Part shown: in pieces, positions 8,864 to 17,212 of the stretch | How positions within the stretch are numbered: position 1 is the first letter of the stretch | How the letters are laid out: each line of letters begins with the position of its first letter | Assembly: GCA_903871875.1 (NCBI GenBank) | Contig: CAIQIR010000057.1 | Span: forward strand, 62,001-126,000 | DNA from: an uncultured Schlesneria sp. | GTDB lineage: Bacteria; Planctomycetota; Planctomycetia; Planctomycetales; Planctomycetaceae | Direction: 5' to 3' | Length of the DNA stretch: 64,000 nucleotides | The notes under the pieces: model-generated | What the model was told of the DNA's origin: nothing | Seen by the model: the letters and a program-made list of their open reading frames with translations, nothing else | The model's database searches: none | Made by a program: the position numbers and the translations under genes

Positions 8864-9259
8864 GGCGTGTTTCCGAAAGGGGGCGTCGTTGAAGAATTCA
8901 CGAAGGGAACAGAATTAGCCTGATCGTGAACGACAAAATTAACCCGCCCCAGCCGCGAAGAAAAGTGTCCGGGAAGGGCCGATACGATTGGCCGATTGAG
9001 AAAGGCAGGGGAGTTGGAAACGGAAACCAAACCAAGCCCGATCTCGCTTCTCCAATCGCATTTTTCCTGCGACCCGACAAGCCGGCCCACTCGGTACGTC
9101 TGCTGACGAGATGACTGGCCGACTTGATCACCACTCGAAATAATGTCGTTGGCTTCATTCCCGTCCTGAAGTCCAAATCGGCAATCACCATTCATTTCTG
9201 CAACCATGCCTCATCGTGAGCATGATGCGTTACGCAATGATTGAGACTCACAAGGCTCC
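8864..9259. other. Intergenic region without a supported gene
   Basis: About 400 bases between divergent genes. Short open frames exist on the minus strand but their composition is not protein-like. No tRNA, clear hairpin or convincing promoter was seen. Confidence 0.5.
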
Positions 9260-10063
9260 GTGAACATGAACCAATCCCGTCGTTGCCTGGTGTTCGTCGG
9301 AATCGTCGCCTTGGTGGTCCTTAACGGGTGTGGAAAACATGGCTACTCCAAGATTAACGGCAAGTGGGTCTGGGTGGCGGGCAATGCCGCGGTGGGGCGA
9401 TACGAAGTCGACCCGAATGCAGACACAAAATCATTTGTGGTGCTGGAAGACCCGCAGTATGCCAAGGACAGTTCTCACGTGTTCTTCAAGGGTGGTCTCA
9501 TCCGGAACGCCGATCCGACGTCGTTCGTGGTCCTTCCTGTCGTGGTCGGTCAGTCGAGACGACTCTTTGCCAAGGACCGGTATCACGTCTTTTTAAATGG
9601 TTTTGAGATCTTTGGAGCGGCCCCCGATTCCTACGAAGTGATCAAACCGCCATTTGGCCGCGACAAACGGCAAGTGTACTGCGGGACGATTCCGGTCCTC
9701 GAAGCAGACCCGGCAACCTTCCAACTCACTCGCACCACATCTCGCTGGACCACGACGTCCAACAAGGAGTTTTTCATCGAATTCCACGGCTCGGCATTCA
9801 ACATTTTCGACATTTCGGAGACTCACCCGGCAATCACCTCCGGCGGCACATGGTCCAAGGACGCCACGCATCACTTCTTCGACGCGGCAATCGTCGAGGG
9901 CGCGGATTATGACACATTCCAGCCGATCGACGACTGGTACGGCAGGGACAAGGACCACGATTATCACACCAGGCTGCGCAAAGAGGAGTTCGACCGCCAG
10001 TCAATACTCCGCGGCGAAGCGGCAAAAGCCAGAGGGGAAGCCCTCAAACAGGACGCAAAGTAA
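9260..10063 (+). CDS. DKNYY-repeat lipoprotein
   Basis: A 267-residue protein with a lipoprotein signal: a hydrophobic stretch ending VVLNGCGK, where the cysteine would be lipidated. The rest contains degenerate DKNYY-type repeats, each a K/RD pair followed by a Val/Tyr or aromatic strand: YAKDSSHVFFKG, FAKDRYHVFLNG, FGRDKRQVYCG, WSKDATHHFF and YGRDKDHDYH. Such repeats are known from surface and lipoproteins of many bacteria, with no set function. The start may be GTG 9260 or ATG 9266; AAGG at 9252 fits either only loosely. The C-terminus is charged and helical. Confidence 0.82.
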   Translation: MNMNQSRRCLVFVGIVALVVLNGCGKHGYSKINGKWVWVAGNAAVGRYEVDPNADTKSFVVLEDPQYAKDSSHVFFKGGLIRNADPTSFVVLPVVVGQSRRLFAKDRYHVFLNGFEIFGAAPDSYEVIKPPFGRDKRQVYCGTIPVLEADPATFQLTRTTSRWTTTSNKEFFIEFHGSAFNIFDISETHPAITSGGTWSKDATHHFFDAAIVEGADYDTFQPIDDWYGRDKDHDYHTRLRKEEFDRQSILRGEAAKARGEALKQDAK

Positions 10064-10607
10064 GCAGGCGAGCAGCGAAAGAATTTGCGACTTACATTAG
10101 CATCGCCACAAGAACAGTCCCGGAACATTTCCACGCAGCAAGAGAGAAATTGAACCAGATCCACTATTCATCCTCAGATCGCATTGCCCTGCGGCAAGGG
10201 ACCAGTCAGCCCACGAGCCAGATATCAATTTCCGTGATCGATCCCTTTCGGCTGACAGCGCGGGCGGACCATGCTTTTCAGGCCAGTTGTTTGACTATTT
10301 TCTCAGACGAACGCTCGTCATCGATGGGGTCGCTTTGGAGCACACTCATCAGCAGTGCGGCTTCAGTCCCCGGTTGCGCAACGGGCTACATCCCATCTGT
10401 AGAACGGGAGATCAAAAGTCGATTGGGTCCATCGTGCTGGACCGTCGACCGCTCGTATTGTTGCTCCGATCGTCGACAACCCACCGTGACGAAGACGAAT
10501 TACGTTTCTTCCGTACTTGCCGCATTTTTCCCCCCGTCGGGAGACCATACCGCGAGACCACTGCAAAGCAACAGTGGTCTTAAAACGACAGCGCAGCGGC
10601 GATTCGC
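10064..10607. other. Intergenic region with one hairpin
   Basis: About 540 bases between the lipoprotein gene and the 3' end of rloB. Plus-strand open frames here (for example 10150-10650) are rich in Ser, Arg and Cys, overlap rloB, and are judged non-coding. The only structure seen is the hairpin at 10555-10580. Confidence 0.5.
10555..10580. terminator. Hairpin downstream of rloB, possible terminator
   Basis: Perfect 9-bp stem AGACCACTG / CAGTGGTCT with an 8-base loop, 27 bases past the rloB stop codon. No U-tract follows on either strand, so it may be an RNA-stabilising hairpin rather than an intrinsic terminator. Confidence 0.35.
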
Positions 10608-11173
10608 TTATCGCTCTGGACCGCGTATTATTAATTCCGTCAAATCATGAACCGAGGTTGATGGATTCTGCTCACGCAAGAGTGTCTTCGTGGCGATCGC
10701 CTGATTTCTCAATCGACCAGCACGCTTTACAGCAGCATCGTAACCCGGCGGAGACTTCTTGAAGTCGACGTGCTTCTCGTAATCTGGATCAAATTCGCGG
10801 AGCATCTCGACGATCTTGTCGCGATGGGACGCACCTGGAGGTTCTCTGTAGTGCAACAACAACCAGATCTCAAAACAAGGGTTTGAGATCGCACAATTAA
10901 TCTGGTTGTCACTTGCGCAATCACACGCCTCAGGGACATTCGGATGCTCATCGATATCAAAGACGCACCATACCGAGTTATAAGCAAGAAACGAGTCGTC
11001 TGCAGCTTTCGCTCGCTTTATCGCTCGTTTTTTTAGCTCACTCGCAAGTCTCGCCAGTGTCAGTGGAACACCATGCTGGTCGCCAATTTCAATAGTCACT
11101 CTCGGATTCTGACAGGCCGCTTTGAGGCCTCTGAAAAACTCGACCTCCGTCACCGCCCCTTCACAGACTACGG
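10608..11173 (-). pseudogene. rloB: RloB family protein, 3' portion (gene split by IS element)
   Basis: About 188 residues of an RloB-family (AbiLii-like) protein. It begins, right at the IS boundary, with VVCEGAVTEVEFFRGLK, has CVFDIDEHPNV at about residue 70, and the family signature SNPCFEIWLLLHY. The glutamate of VCEG and the DID pair resemble the acidic residues of Toprim nucleases (inference). The first ~28 residues lie on the far side of the IS at 12514-12596. A TTG at 11183 inside the IS end could restart translation, but the initiation signals are weak. In Lactococcus the AbiL pair aborts phage infection. Here the system is probably inactive unless the fragment is expressed. Confidence 0.85.
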
Positions 11174-11194
11174 TGGACCCCAAAAACTGGACCA
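11174..11194. repeat. IS left inverted repeat
   Basis: Pairs with 12493-12513. Nine bases, TGGACCCCA, are identical at the outer end, and GACCA is shared further in. Confidence 0.85.
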
Positions 11195-11234
11195 GAGTTT
11201 AAGATAGAAAAATCTGGAACAGAAGGGGGCTTTG

Positions 11235-11528
11235 ATGGGGAAGAAGCGGAAGATTCATTCGGCGACGTTCAAGGCGAAAGTGGCGTTGGCGGCCGTGAAG
11301 GAGTTGGAAACGGTGAGCGTGTTGGCGTCACGTCACGGTGTTCATCCGACGCAGGTGCATCTGTGGAAGAAGCAGCTGCTGGAAGGAGCCGAGGAGATTT
11401 TTGGTGATGGGCGTCGGGGCCCGTCGAAGGCCGAGGACGGTTGTTCCACGGCGGAATTGTACGAGCAGATTGGTCGGTTGAAGATGGAACTGGAGTGGCT
11501 CAAAAAAAAAGCGGACGGAGTCGGTTGA
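11235..11528 (+). CDS. IS3-family transposase OrfA (helix-turn-helix protein)
   Basis: A 97-residue protein of the HTH_Tnp_1 family that binds the IS ends. RKIHSATFKAKVALAAVKE and VSVLASRHGVHPTQVHLWKK form the helix-turn-helix. ELYEQIGRLKMELEWLKKK is the leucine-zipper-like C-terminus used for oligomerisation. AAGGGGG lies just upstream of the ATG at 11235. A run of nine A (11502-11510) near the 3' end is a likely slippage site linking it to OrfB. It is complete and undamaged. Confidence 0.92.
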   Translation: MGKKRKIHSATFKAKVALAAVKELETVSVLASRHGVHPTQVHLWKKQLLEGAEEIFGDGRRGPSKAEDGCSTAELYEQIGRLKMELEWLKKKADGVG

Positions 11529-11544
11529 ATCTCGTCGGGGCCAA

Positions 11545-12363
11545 TTGGAGTGGGATTCTGGCGGCTTGAGCGTTCGGCGGCAATGCGAACTGCTGGGCCT
11601 GAGTCGGGCGACCGCCTATTACGAAGGTGTGGGCGAAACGGAAGAGAATTTATGTCTAATGCGGCGGATCGATGCGCAGTACTTGAAGACGCCGTTCTTC
11701 GGAAGTCGGCGGATGATGATCTGGCTGCTGAAGGAGGGCTATTCGGTCAATCGGAAACGAATCCAGCGGTTAATGCGGTTGATGAATTTGGAGGCCATCT
11801 ATCCGCGTCCGCAGACGACGCAAAGGAATCAAGAACACCGTGTTTTTCCGTATCTTTTGCGGGATCGGTCGATCACTCGGCCGGACGAAGTGTGGGCCGC
11901 CGACATCACGTACATTCCGATGTCTCAAGGGTTCATGTACCTGGTGGCGATCATCGACTGGCACAGTCGATACGTGATTGGCTGGCGGCTATCAAACAGT
12001 TTGGAGAGCAGTTTTTGTTTGGACGTGTTGAACCAGGCGTTGGAAAGGAGGAAGCCGGAGATCTTCAACACGGATCAGGGTGTTCAATTCACGAGTCGGA
12101 TCTTCACGGGCCGGTTGGAGTCGGCGGGCGTGCAGATCAGCATGGACGGGAAAGGTCGGGCGTTGGACAACGTGTTCATCGAGCGGCTGTGGTGGAGCGT
12201 GAAGTACGAGAACGTGTACCTGCACGACTATCGGACGGTGCAGCAATTGCATCAAGGCTTGAGTCGGTACTTCGAGTTTTATTGTCGGGAGCGTCCGCAT
12301 CAGTCGTTGGAGTATCGGACGCCGGAGACGGTGTATCGAGCAAATCGTCGGAGAAACACGTAA
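11545..12363 (+). CDS. IS3-family transposase OrfB (rve integrase catalytic subunit)
   Basis: A 272-residue DDE transposase. LSVRRQCELLGLSRATAYY is the usual OrfB opening, followed by the HTH_21 segment FGSRRMMIWLLKEGY. The catalytic triad is visible: Asp in VWAADITYIP, Asp in FNTDQGVQFTS, and Glu in DNVFIERLWWSVKYE. It ends with RPHQSLEYRTPETVY, a typical terminus. The frame is +1 relative to OrfA and is open back to about 11482, so a fusion OrfAB by slippage at the A9 run is possible; otherwise translation starts at TTG 11545. No inactivating change was seen, so the element may still be active. Confidence 0.92.
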   Translation: MEWDSGGLSVRRQCELLGLSRATAYYEGVGETEENLCLMRRIDAQYLKTPFFGSRRMMIWLLKEGYSVNRKRIQRLMRLMNLEAIYPRPQTTQRNQEHRVFPYLLRDRSITRPDEVWAADITYIPMSQGFMYLVAIIDWHSRYVIGWRLSNSLESSFCLDVLNQALERRKPEIFNTDQGVQFTSRIFTGRLESAGVQISMDGKGRALDNVFIERLWWSVKYENVYLHDYRTVQQLHQGLSRYFEFYCRERPHQSLEYRTPETVYRANRRRNT

Positions 12364-12492
12364 TACATTTTCGCGCAAAATGGGGGGGAGTCTTTGGTGT
12401 CGGCTGCGCCAAGCGACGCTCAACGGCCGCGCCATGCCTATGGAGGGCGGGCGGGCCTTGCGTTTACGGTCTCTCTAAGAAACTGCGTTTCT

Positions 12493-12513
12493 TGGTCTAG
12501 ACAATGGGGTCCA
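12493..12513. repeat. IS right inverted repeat
   Basis: Inverted partner of 11174-11194, with the same outer nine bases on the opposite strand and 16 of 21 positions shared. Confidence 0.85.
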
Positions 12514-12596
12514 CCTCCGACAATCAAGATTTTCGGCAACGGCTCTTTGTAGGCTTTCTTCCTGGCGGGCTTCCGCTTGCGATCTGCAAAACCCAT
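12514..12596 (-). pseudogene. rloB: RloB family protein, 5' portion (gene split by IS element)
   Basis: Encodes MGFADRKRKPARKKAYKEPL and then PKILIVGG before running into the IS right end. A basic N-terminus leading into a beta strand is how RloB proteins begin. The ATG at 12596 lies 6 bases after the rloA stop codon, so the two genes were one operon with likely coupled translation. If read through, the frame stops inside the IS after about 20 foreign residues. The strand ILIV should lead into the VVCEG motif now found at 11173. Confidence 0.75.
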
Positions 12597-12602
12597 TTCA
12601 GT

Positions 12603-13904
12603 TCATTCCCCGTCAACACGGAAATTACCCAAAAACGGAATCGCGCCAAACCGGCCTTCAAGATACCCTCGCTCCAGGTTTTCCGCCTTGCGTGGCTTGT
12701 AATCTGTAAGCGGATACAAAATCGACGCACCTTCGTCGTCTTTTTCGGTCAACCAGACTTGATCACGCCGAAGCGCTGGTTCCTCAATCATGGCGCCAAG
12801 CAGGTTGGTATCGTGTGTTGTGAAAATGAGCTGGGCATTATTGGGATTTGTGACAGGATCGTTGAATTGAGTCACGATTTTTTTTGCGAGTAGAGGATGC
12901 AAGCTTGACTCTAATTCGTCGACAAAAATTGCCGTTCCTCGCTCGATTGCACTCAAAATGGGAAGAGCATTCATAAACAATGTTTGTGTTCCTTTTGACT
13001 CTCTTCGCAAGGGAAGCCACGCATCGTCAGTATGACTTTGATGTTTCAGATAAAAATTGCCTCCGCGGCCTCCGTCCTCGTTCTTAACGACCTTGACGTC
13101 GAGAATTCCAAGATCCGCTCTTTTGATAAAATTACAGAAGCGATCTTTAAATGAGCCAGAAATCTCATCATCGAACAAAGTGAGCTGTCCGTTGGTCTCC
13201 AAATCAAGCATCCGCATCAGGTGTTCCGTCTTCACTTCCATGCGAACTCGCAGAGGTTGATGCGAGGACGAGGAAGACGACGACGAAACTGGGAACGCCC
13301 ATTGAAGCGCCGGGATATTGAGCGGTTGAAGGTTACGAAACCATGAGTAAACGCCAATCGCTTGCAAATGTTTGTTTTGCGTCGCCGCTGACAGGAACAA
13401 GGAATTCGGGCGGGTGATTGCCTCAATCAGCTTGTTCTCCCCGTGAAAATGCTCGCCAAAATTAAAGGTGTCCATCTCCCGATGGAACCAACATTGTTTG
13501 TGCTGATTCGGCCAAGCGTAAAGCCATTCCTCCAAAACACGATGGTCGTCGACACAAAATCCGTATCGATAGCGAATCTGATTGATGATCAACGTGACTT
13601 CAAAGAGGGATGGCTTACCGTTTGTCGGCCCCCAAGCGAACGCATCTCGCGGCACGGAAAGTTCGGGGGGCCAGATTCGATGAGAAGACAAGACCGCCTC
13701 GCGCATGAAGTTGAGACCGTCAAGGACGTTACTTTTTCCACTTGCATTCGGGCCGTATAGCGCTGCAACCGTCAGCAACGGCTTATTCGCCCCGACCACT
13801 TGGCGAAGTCGTACATCTTCCGGATGCAACCGTCCGGCCTCTAAAGTGAGCGCTTGCTCGTCCCGGATGGACCGATGATTTTCGATTCGAAATTCGACCA
13901 GCAT
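12603..13904 (-). CDS. rloA: RloA / AbiLi-like AAA ATPase
   Basis: A 433-residue ABC-type/SMC-like ATPase of defence systems. MLVEFRIENHRSIRDEQAL is the typical opening. Walker A is LYGPNASGKSN (near residue 50), the signature is LRRESKGTQTL, Walker B is AIFVDELESSLHP and the H-loop is FTTHDTNLL. A run of nine serines near residue 208 is a low-complexity linker. The ATG at 13904 has a G-rich ribosome site (AAGGGGGGGG) 5-7 bases upstream, better than the GTG at 13910. It lies immediately upstream of the disrupted rloB. In AbiL-type systems the ATPase is thought to sense infection and license the RloB effector. Confidence 0.9.
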   Translation of the reverse strand: MLVEFRIENHRSIRDEQALTLEAGRLHPEDVRLRQVVGANKPLLTVAALYGPNASGKSNVLDGLNFMREAVLSSHRIWPPELSVPRDAFAWGPTNGKPSLFEVTLIINQIRYRYGFCVDDHRVLEEWLYAWPNQHKQCWFHREMDTFNFGEHFHGENKLIEAITRPNSLFLSAATQNKHLQAIGVYSWFRNLQPLNIPALQWAFPVSSSSSSSSHQPLRVRMEVKTEHLMRMLDLETNGQLTLFDDEISGSFKDRFCNFIKRADLGILDVKVVKNEDGGRGGNFYLKHQSHTDDAWLPLRRESKGTQTLFMNALPILSAIERGTAIFVDELESSLHPLLAKKIVTQFNDPVTNPNNAQLIFTTHDTNLLGAMIEEPALRRDQVWLTEKDDEGASILYPLTDYKPRKAENLERGYLEGRFGAIPFLGNFRVDGE

Positions 13905-14134
13905 ATTCACCCCCCCCCTTCGAACTTAATTGTATATCGAATTAGGGCCAATTCCGCACGTATCTCGCGGAAAACACTCCAAAAACCTAATTTCTTGTGG
14001 TTTTTGGCATCGAAACCGTATTTATTGCGATTTCTGCTGGCCAAAATCGCCCGATACTTGCGAATCGCGCCAGGCAATTTCTTTCAAGGGAGCCAGATAA
14101 CAAATGTCAGCCGCCCGCCTTTCCGACTCCCGCC

Positions 14135-15979
14135 TTAACCCTCACGAACCGTGCCGGACCTGACCACGATCGTTTCCGCCGCGCGATCACCCAGACGTTT
14201 GTGCTGTGGGGACAAGATCATGCTGATCACCGCGGGCAGTGGAGTGGCGAATAACGGAAAATCGAGGGCCAGAAAAAGATTGCGCAACAGTGATCTCGCG
14301 ATGCCGCAGGGACGGAGTGTCGAATGAAGCGTGTGGATTCCCAGTAGCCATTTGCCCGGCGTCCTGCCCGTTCGTCCTTCTTGCACCACCCGAACGAAGA
14401 ACCAGAGTCCCATTGCGATCGACAGGACCTGCACGCAATGCCAATTCTGGTTCGGGTCAGGCAAGAATTGTTTTGCTACCAGCGGAATCGCCCGCCAGAA
14501 GCTCGTCCGAAACGGCGAGCGGAGCATTTCCGACAGTCCCAATTCGACGGACAACAGTGCATACGAACGGTCAGCATTCGAAGGCGTCGGCCAGACCACC
14601 CCGATGATCATTAGCAGGACACCCGCCGCGACCAAAGCCAGGAACAAGTCGAAACCGAGTGCCAAGGCACGGCGCCCGTGCGAAGCCAATGTCACGCCCT
14701 GATCCCCAAAGTAATAACGATCGGCGTTGACCGAAGTCCGACGTCCGAACCAGATCGGTCCTGCAGTGACAATCGCCAGATGCGCCAGCCAGACCAGAAC
14801 AAGGCCGACAGCCAGAGTTTGCCAGCGGCCCAGATATTCGAGTTGAATGCCGGCTTTCGTCAGACACACCGGGCCGATCGTATTGTTCTCGAGCCGCTGG
14901 AACGTCGTGTCGTACATTCGGACATCTGGACCGATCAGGTACGACGTCGACTGTGCAGGATCGGCCATCACGACGCCGCGACCCCGTCGATGCTCCGGCG
15001 GTGGAGTCAACGTGACCCAACGCCCATCGGACAAACGTCGCACACAAGCAGGCGCTCCGAAATAGGAACTGAAAATCGGCCCCTCACGATCGCAGGCCAT
15101 TCGATACGAGCAGGCACTGTTCGCCGCCGATTCAATCGGCTCCCACCCCGAAACCTCGTGTTCGAAATTTTCGGGGGCGAGGGCCGAGCATTCCTCCTCC
15201 TTGTCATCCCGGAATTCGAAGCCCGACCGATAGGCCACGAAATGGTTAAATTGCGAATACAAGACGTGCATCTGCGAGCCCTGGGGGATCACATGCAGAA
15301 ACGATTCGTTGATGATTTTTTTCGGGCTCGGAGCCTGAGCGGACGAGAGTGGCAATAGCGAGGCACGCCCCCGCTGGGCATCCTCGGTCCACACTCGGTT
15401 GAGACCCGGCAACAGAATTGCACGCCCCTCGATCCAATGCCCGTCGACCAGCTGAGTCAACCGATATTCGCCGGCTTTCGACCGCAGGACGAGTGTCAGG
15501 CGACCGTCATCGACAAACAGATTCGAAAAAAAAGTCCATGAAAAAGGAGGGGCGGTCGCCAGCAGTTGCAATGACGATCCGACCGCCTGGTACACAGCCT
15601 CGCCGGTGTAAACATAAAGCCGATCGTTCATCCACACCAGTTGGCATGCTTCCGCCGTCACGGCAAAACCGGTTTCGCGCTCGATTCCCGTTGCCAAATC
15701 CAGCCGCTTCAGCCGACGTTCTGCCCGGCTGGTATGAGGCCAGTCGAGCGTCGTGAGTTCGGTGACGAACCACAACTCTCCGTCCTTGAGTGCTCCCTCG
15801 GTGTAATGCGCCTCCTCGGCGGCGGGACACCCGAATGTTTTGCCCGACGTCGCTAAGACGACCGACCAGGCGACGATCCCCGCCGGTAACAGAACGCTCA
15901 AACAAACCATCACCAGGACCGCGATCATCGGCCGTCGAGGGAATTCGGGATTGTCCGCATCAGGCAACGTCGCAGCCAC
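14135..15979 (-). CDS. RDD-domain membrane protein with large extracytoplasmic N-terminal domain
   Basis: A 614-residue protein. A signal-anchor helix (residues about 18-43) is followed by some 350 residues likely outside the cytoplasm, beta-rich with repeated short strands around GELWFVTELTTLDWP and DDGRLTLVLRSKAGEY, suggestive of a propeller. Then come membrane helices at about 390-415 and an RDD domain: RRALALGFDLFLALVAAG, GRTPGKWLLGI, ARSLLRN and HKRLGDRAAETIVV. RDD proteins are thought to transport ions or small solutes. The start is GTG 15979, with AAGGTG five bases upstream. No operon partner is evident. Confidence 0.75.
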   Translation of the reverse strand: MAATLPDADNPEFPRRPMIAVLVMVCLSVLLPAGIVAWSVVLATSGKTFGCPAAEEAHYTEGALKDGELWFVTELTTLDWPHTSRAERRLKRLDLATGIERETGFAVTAEACQLVWMNDRLYVYTGEAVYQAVGSSLQLLATAPPFSWTFFSNLFVDDGRLTLVLRSKAGEYRLTQLVDGHWIEGRAILLPGLNRVWTEDAQRGRASLLPLSSAQAPSPKKIINESFLHVIPQGSQMHVLYSQFNHFVAYRSGFEFRDDKEEECSALAPENFEHEVSGWEPIESAANSACSYRMACDREGPIFSSYFGAPACVRRLSDGRWVTLTPPPEHRRGRGVVMADPAQSTSYLIGPDVRMYDTTFQRLENNTIGPVCLTKAGIQLEYLGRWQTLAVGLVLVWLAHLAIVTAGPIWFGRRTSVNADRYYFGDQGVTLASHGRRALALGFDLFLALVAAGVLLMIIGVVWPTPSNADRSYALLSVELGLSEMLRSPFRTSFWRAIPLVAKQFLPDPNQNWHCVQVLSIAMGLWFFVRVVQEGRTGRTPGKWLLGIHTLHSTLRPCGIARSLLRNLFLALDFPLFATPLPAVISMILSPQHKRLGDRAAETIVVRSGTVREG

Positions 15980-16264
15980 GAGACACCTTGAATAAAGACC
16001 GTACAGAAAAGAGAGCAGAAGAATTCCTGTGCTCTGGAACGCACCGCGTCGACATGGCGCAAATCATAGCCAAAGCAGGCCGTTTTAAGTCATCGTGTCA
16101 GATCAGGATTTTGATTTGGCCGGGGAATGCTTCAGGCCATGACGCCCCTACGGCAGCCTTCACCAACGGTACAAGAAAGACCTCGTCCGTCCCGACGATC
16201 AGGATCGCCCGATCACCCCGACGGCACATTACGACATTGCAAGAATACACAGCGACAGCTTGTA
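15980..16264. other. Intergenic region, nothing recognised
   Basis: About 285 bases upstream of the RDD gene. No protein-like frame, hairpin or RNA gene was seen. Confidence 0.4.
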
Positions 16265-16292
16265 TTGACACATTTTGTCGTCACCATATCAT
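16265..16292 (+). promoter_or_regulatory. Sigma-70-like promoter
   Basis: TTGACA (16265-16270), a 16-base spacer, then TATCAT (16287-16292). The -10 box lies inside a short inverted repeat GTCAC-N9-GTGAC. It points toward the ATG at 16335, which has its own Shine-Dalgarno. Confidence 0.5.
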
Positions 16293-16334
16293 AGTGACAG
16301 ATTCGGATTTGAAGAATACAGGGGAGAGATCACA

Positions 16335-16943
16335 ATGAACCGTGACCACACAAATCAGCCGCGCGGATCAAGATCGTTAACGGCCGTCGTAGCGAAGTCC
16401 GTTCATGACCAGCCAGCGCAGGCGGGTCGCGAAACGAGCATCGCTGATGATCGCCCTCGGACGGGGATGATTGGCGGAACGGTCGCGGGTGACGGTGGCG
16501 ACGGCCCGGTGCGACCGACCGCGCAACGGGGTGTCGTTGGTCCGCCGTTCTTTCGGACGGCACGTTGCCGCCTGTGGTTCTGCGGACTGCTGGGACTGGG
16601 TCTGTTATTCGGAAGCCAATTCCAGTTCGATGGCGCGATACATGTCGCTGAAAATGTCTGCCGCCAGTTCGCAGACCAGGACGCACTCATTTTCCAGGAC
16701 GGTGAATCGACCTGCGCGTGGGCGCGGTTCGTGGCGGCCCGGCGCTCGGAAAATCAGGGCGTTGGCGCATCGAGTCTTTCGCAAGTCCTACAAAACAGGG
16801 AAGGTTGCCAACTTGGCCAAACGCAAAAGTGGCTCAAACGCTACAAAACAGGGATGTTGGCCAACTTGGCCATGTTTGCCAACGAATTTGCAAAAAATCA
16901 GCCCGCGACAACAGTAACTCTGGCTCGTAGGTGTGCGTTGTGA
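16335..16943 (+). CDS. Doubtful 202-residue open frame, possibly a decayed gene
   Basis: The frame has good start signals: a promoter-like sequence at 16265 and GGGGAGAGATCACA just before ATG 16335. The product opens MNRDHTNQPRGSRSLTAVV and has one hydrophobic segment (LWFCGLLGLGLLFG, about residue 85). Its second half, however, runs antisense over a more protein-like fragment at 16605-16784 and then over the 32-bp direct repeats. Its composition (Arg, Gly, Cys rich) is not convincing. It may be a real 5' end joined to unrelated sequence. Unrecognised. Confidence 0.25.
   Translation: MNRDHTNQPRGSRSLTAVVAKSVHDQPAQAGRETSIADDRPRTGMIGGTVAGDGGDGPVRPTAQRGVVGPPFFRTARCRLWFCGLLGLGLLFGSQFQFDGAIHVAENVCRQFADQDALIFQDGESTCAWARFVAARRSENQGVGASSLSQVLQNREGCQLGQTQKWLKRYKTGMLANLAMFANEFAKNQPATTVTLARRCAL
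16605..16784 (-). pseudogene. Fragment of an unknown acidic protein
   Basis: A 59-codon open frame from TTG 16784 to TAA 16605 that ends FTVLENECVLVCELAADIFS followed by DMYRAIELELASE. The second half has a strikingly protein-like, amphipathic acidic composition, unlike other frames of this region. There is no ATG before the middle of the frame, and its upstream end abuts one of the 32-bp repeats. It is best read as the 3' remnant of a truncated gene. Family unknown. Confidence 0.35.
16788..16872. repeat. Two direct copies of a 32-bp motif containing a palindrome
   Basis: Copies at 16788-16819 and 16841-16872 match at 29 of 32 positions, spaced 53 bases start to start. Each runs from CTACAAAACAGGGA to CCAACTTGGCCA. 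The second contains the perfect palindrome TGGCCAACTTGGCCA. No known repeat family is recognised. Confidence 0.7.
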
Positions 16944-17212
16944 TCTCGTCGACGTCTGAAACATGACAACGGCAGACGCGGATCGCTCAGCAAACAACCT
17001 GCGGAGCACCGTTTCTTCTCATCGGTTCTTTGACAATTTGATGCAGAGTGCAAGCTCCGGTCGTGTTCCGATCCGCTCGTGGGGTGGATGCGGTGCGGTG
17101 GACAGACCGACTCGACCGGAGCTCACCACCTGACCCACGAAGGACTCCGACCAGCAGGCAACGCGGTGAAGTTTTTTTCTCGTCAAAGCGGCGGATTGCG
17201 GGCGCCTTACGT

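Larger units (their letters stand above)
11174..12513 (+). mobile_element. IS3-family insertion sequence inside rloB
   Basis: A 1,340-bp element with ends beginning TG and finishing CA. Left end TGGACCCCAAAAACTGGACC and the reverse complement of the right end TGGACCCCATTGTCTAGACC match at 15 of these 20 positions. It carries orfA and orfB of IS3 type. No clean 3-5 bp target duplication is visible: the left flank ends ACTACGG and the right flank begins CCTCCGA. So either the duplication has decayed or the junctions were rearranged. The element reads opposite to rloB. Confidence 0.9.

Noticed and set aside
10150-10650. 166-residue plus-strand open frame
   Set aside because: Ser/Arg/Cys-rich, overlaps the end of rloB, and spans a hairpin; looks non-coding.
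11550-12500. 316-residue plus-strand open frame within the IS
   Set aside because: Overlaps the OrfB transposase in another frame, while the DDE motifs are all in the OrfB frame.
11161-12526. Target-site duplication for the IS element
   Set aside because: Flanks ACTACGG and CCTCCGA share no direct 3-5 bp repeat at the TG...CA boundaries, so none is claimed.
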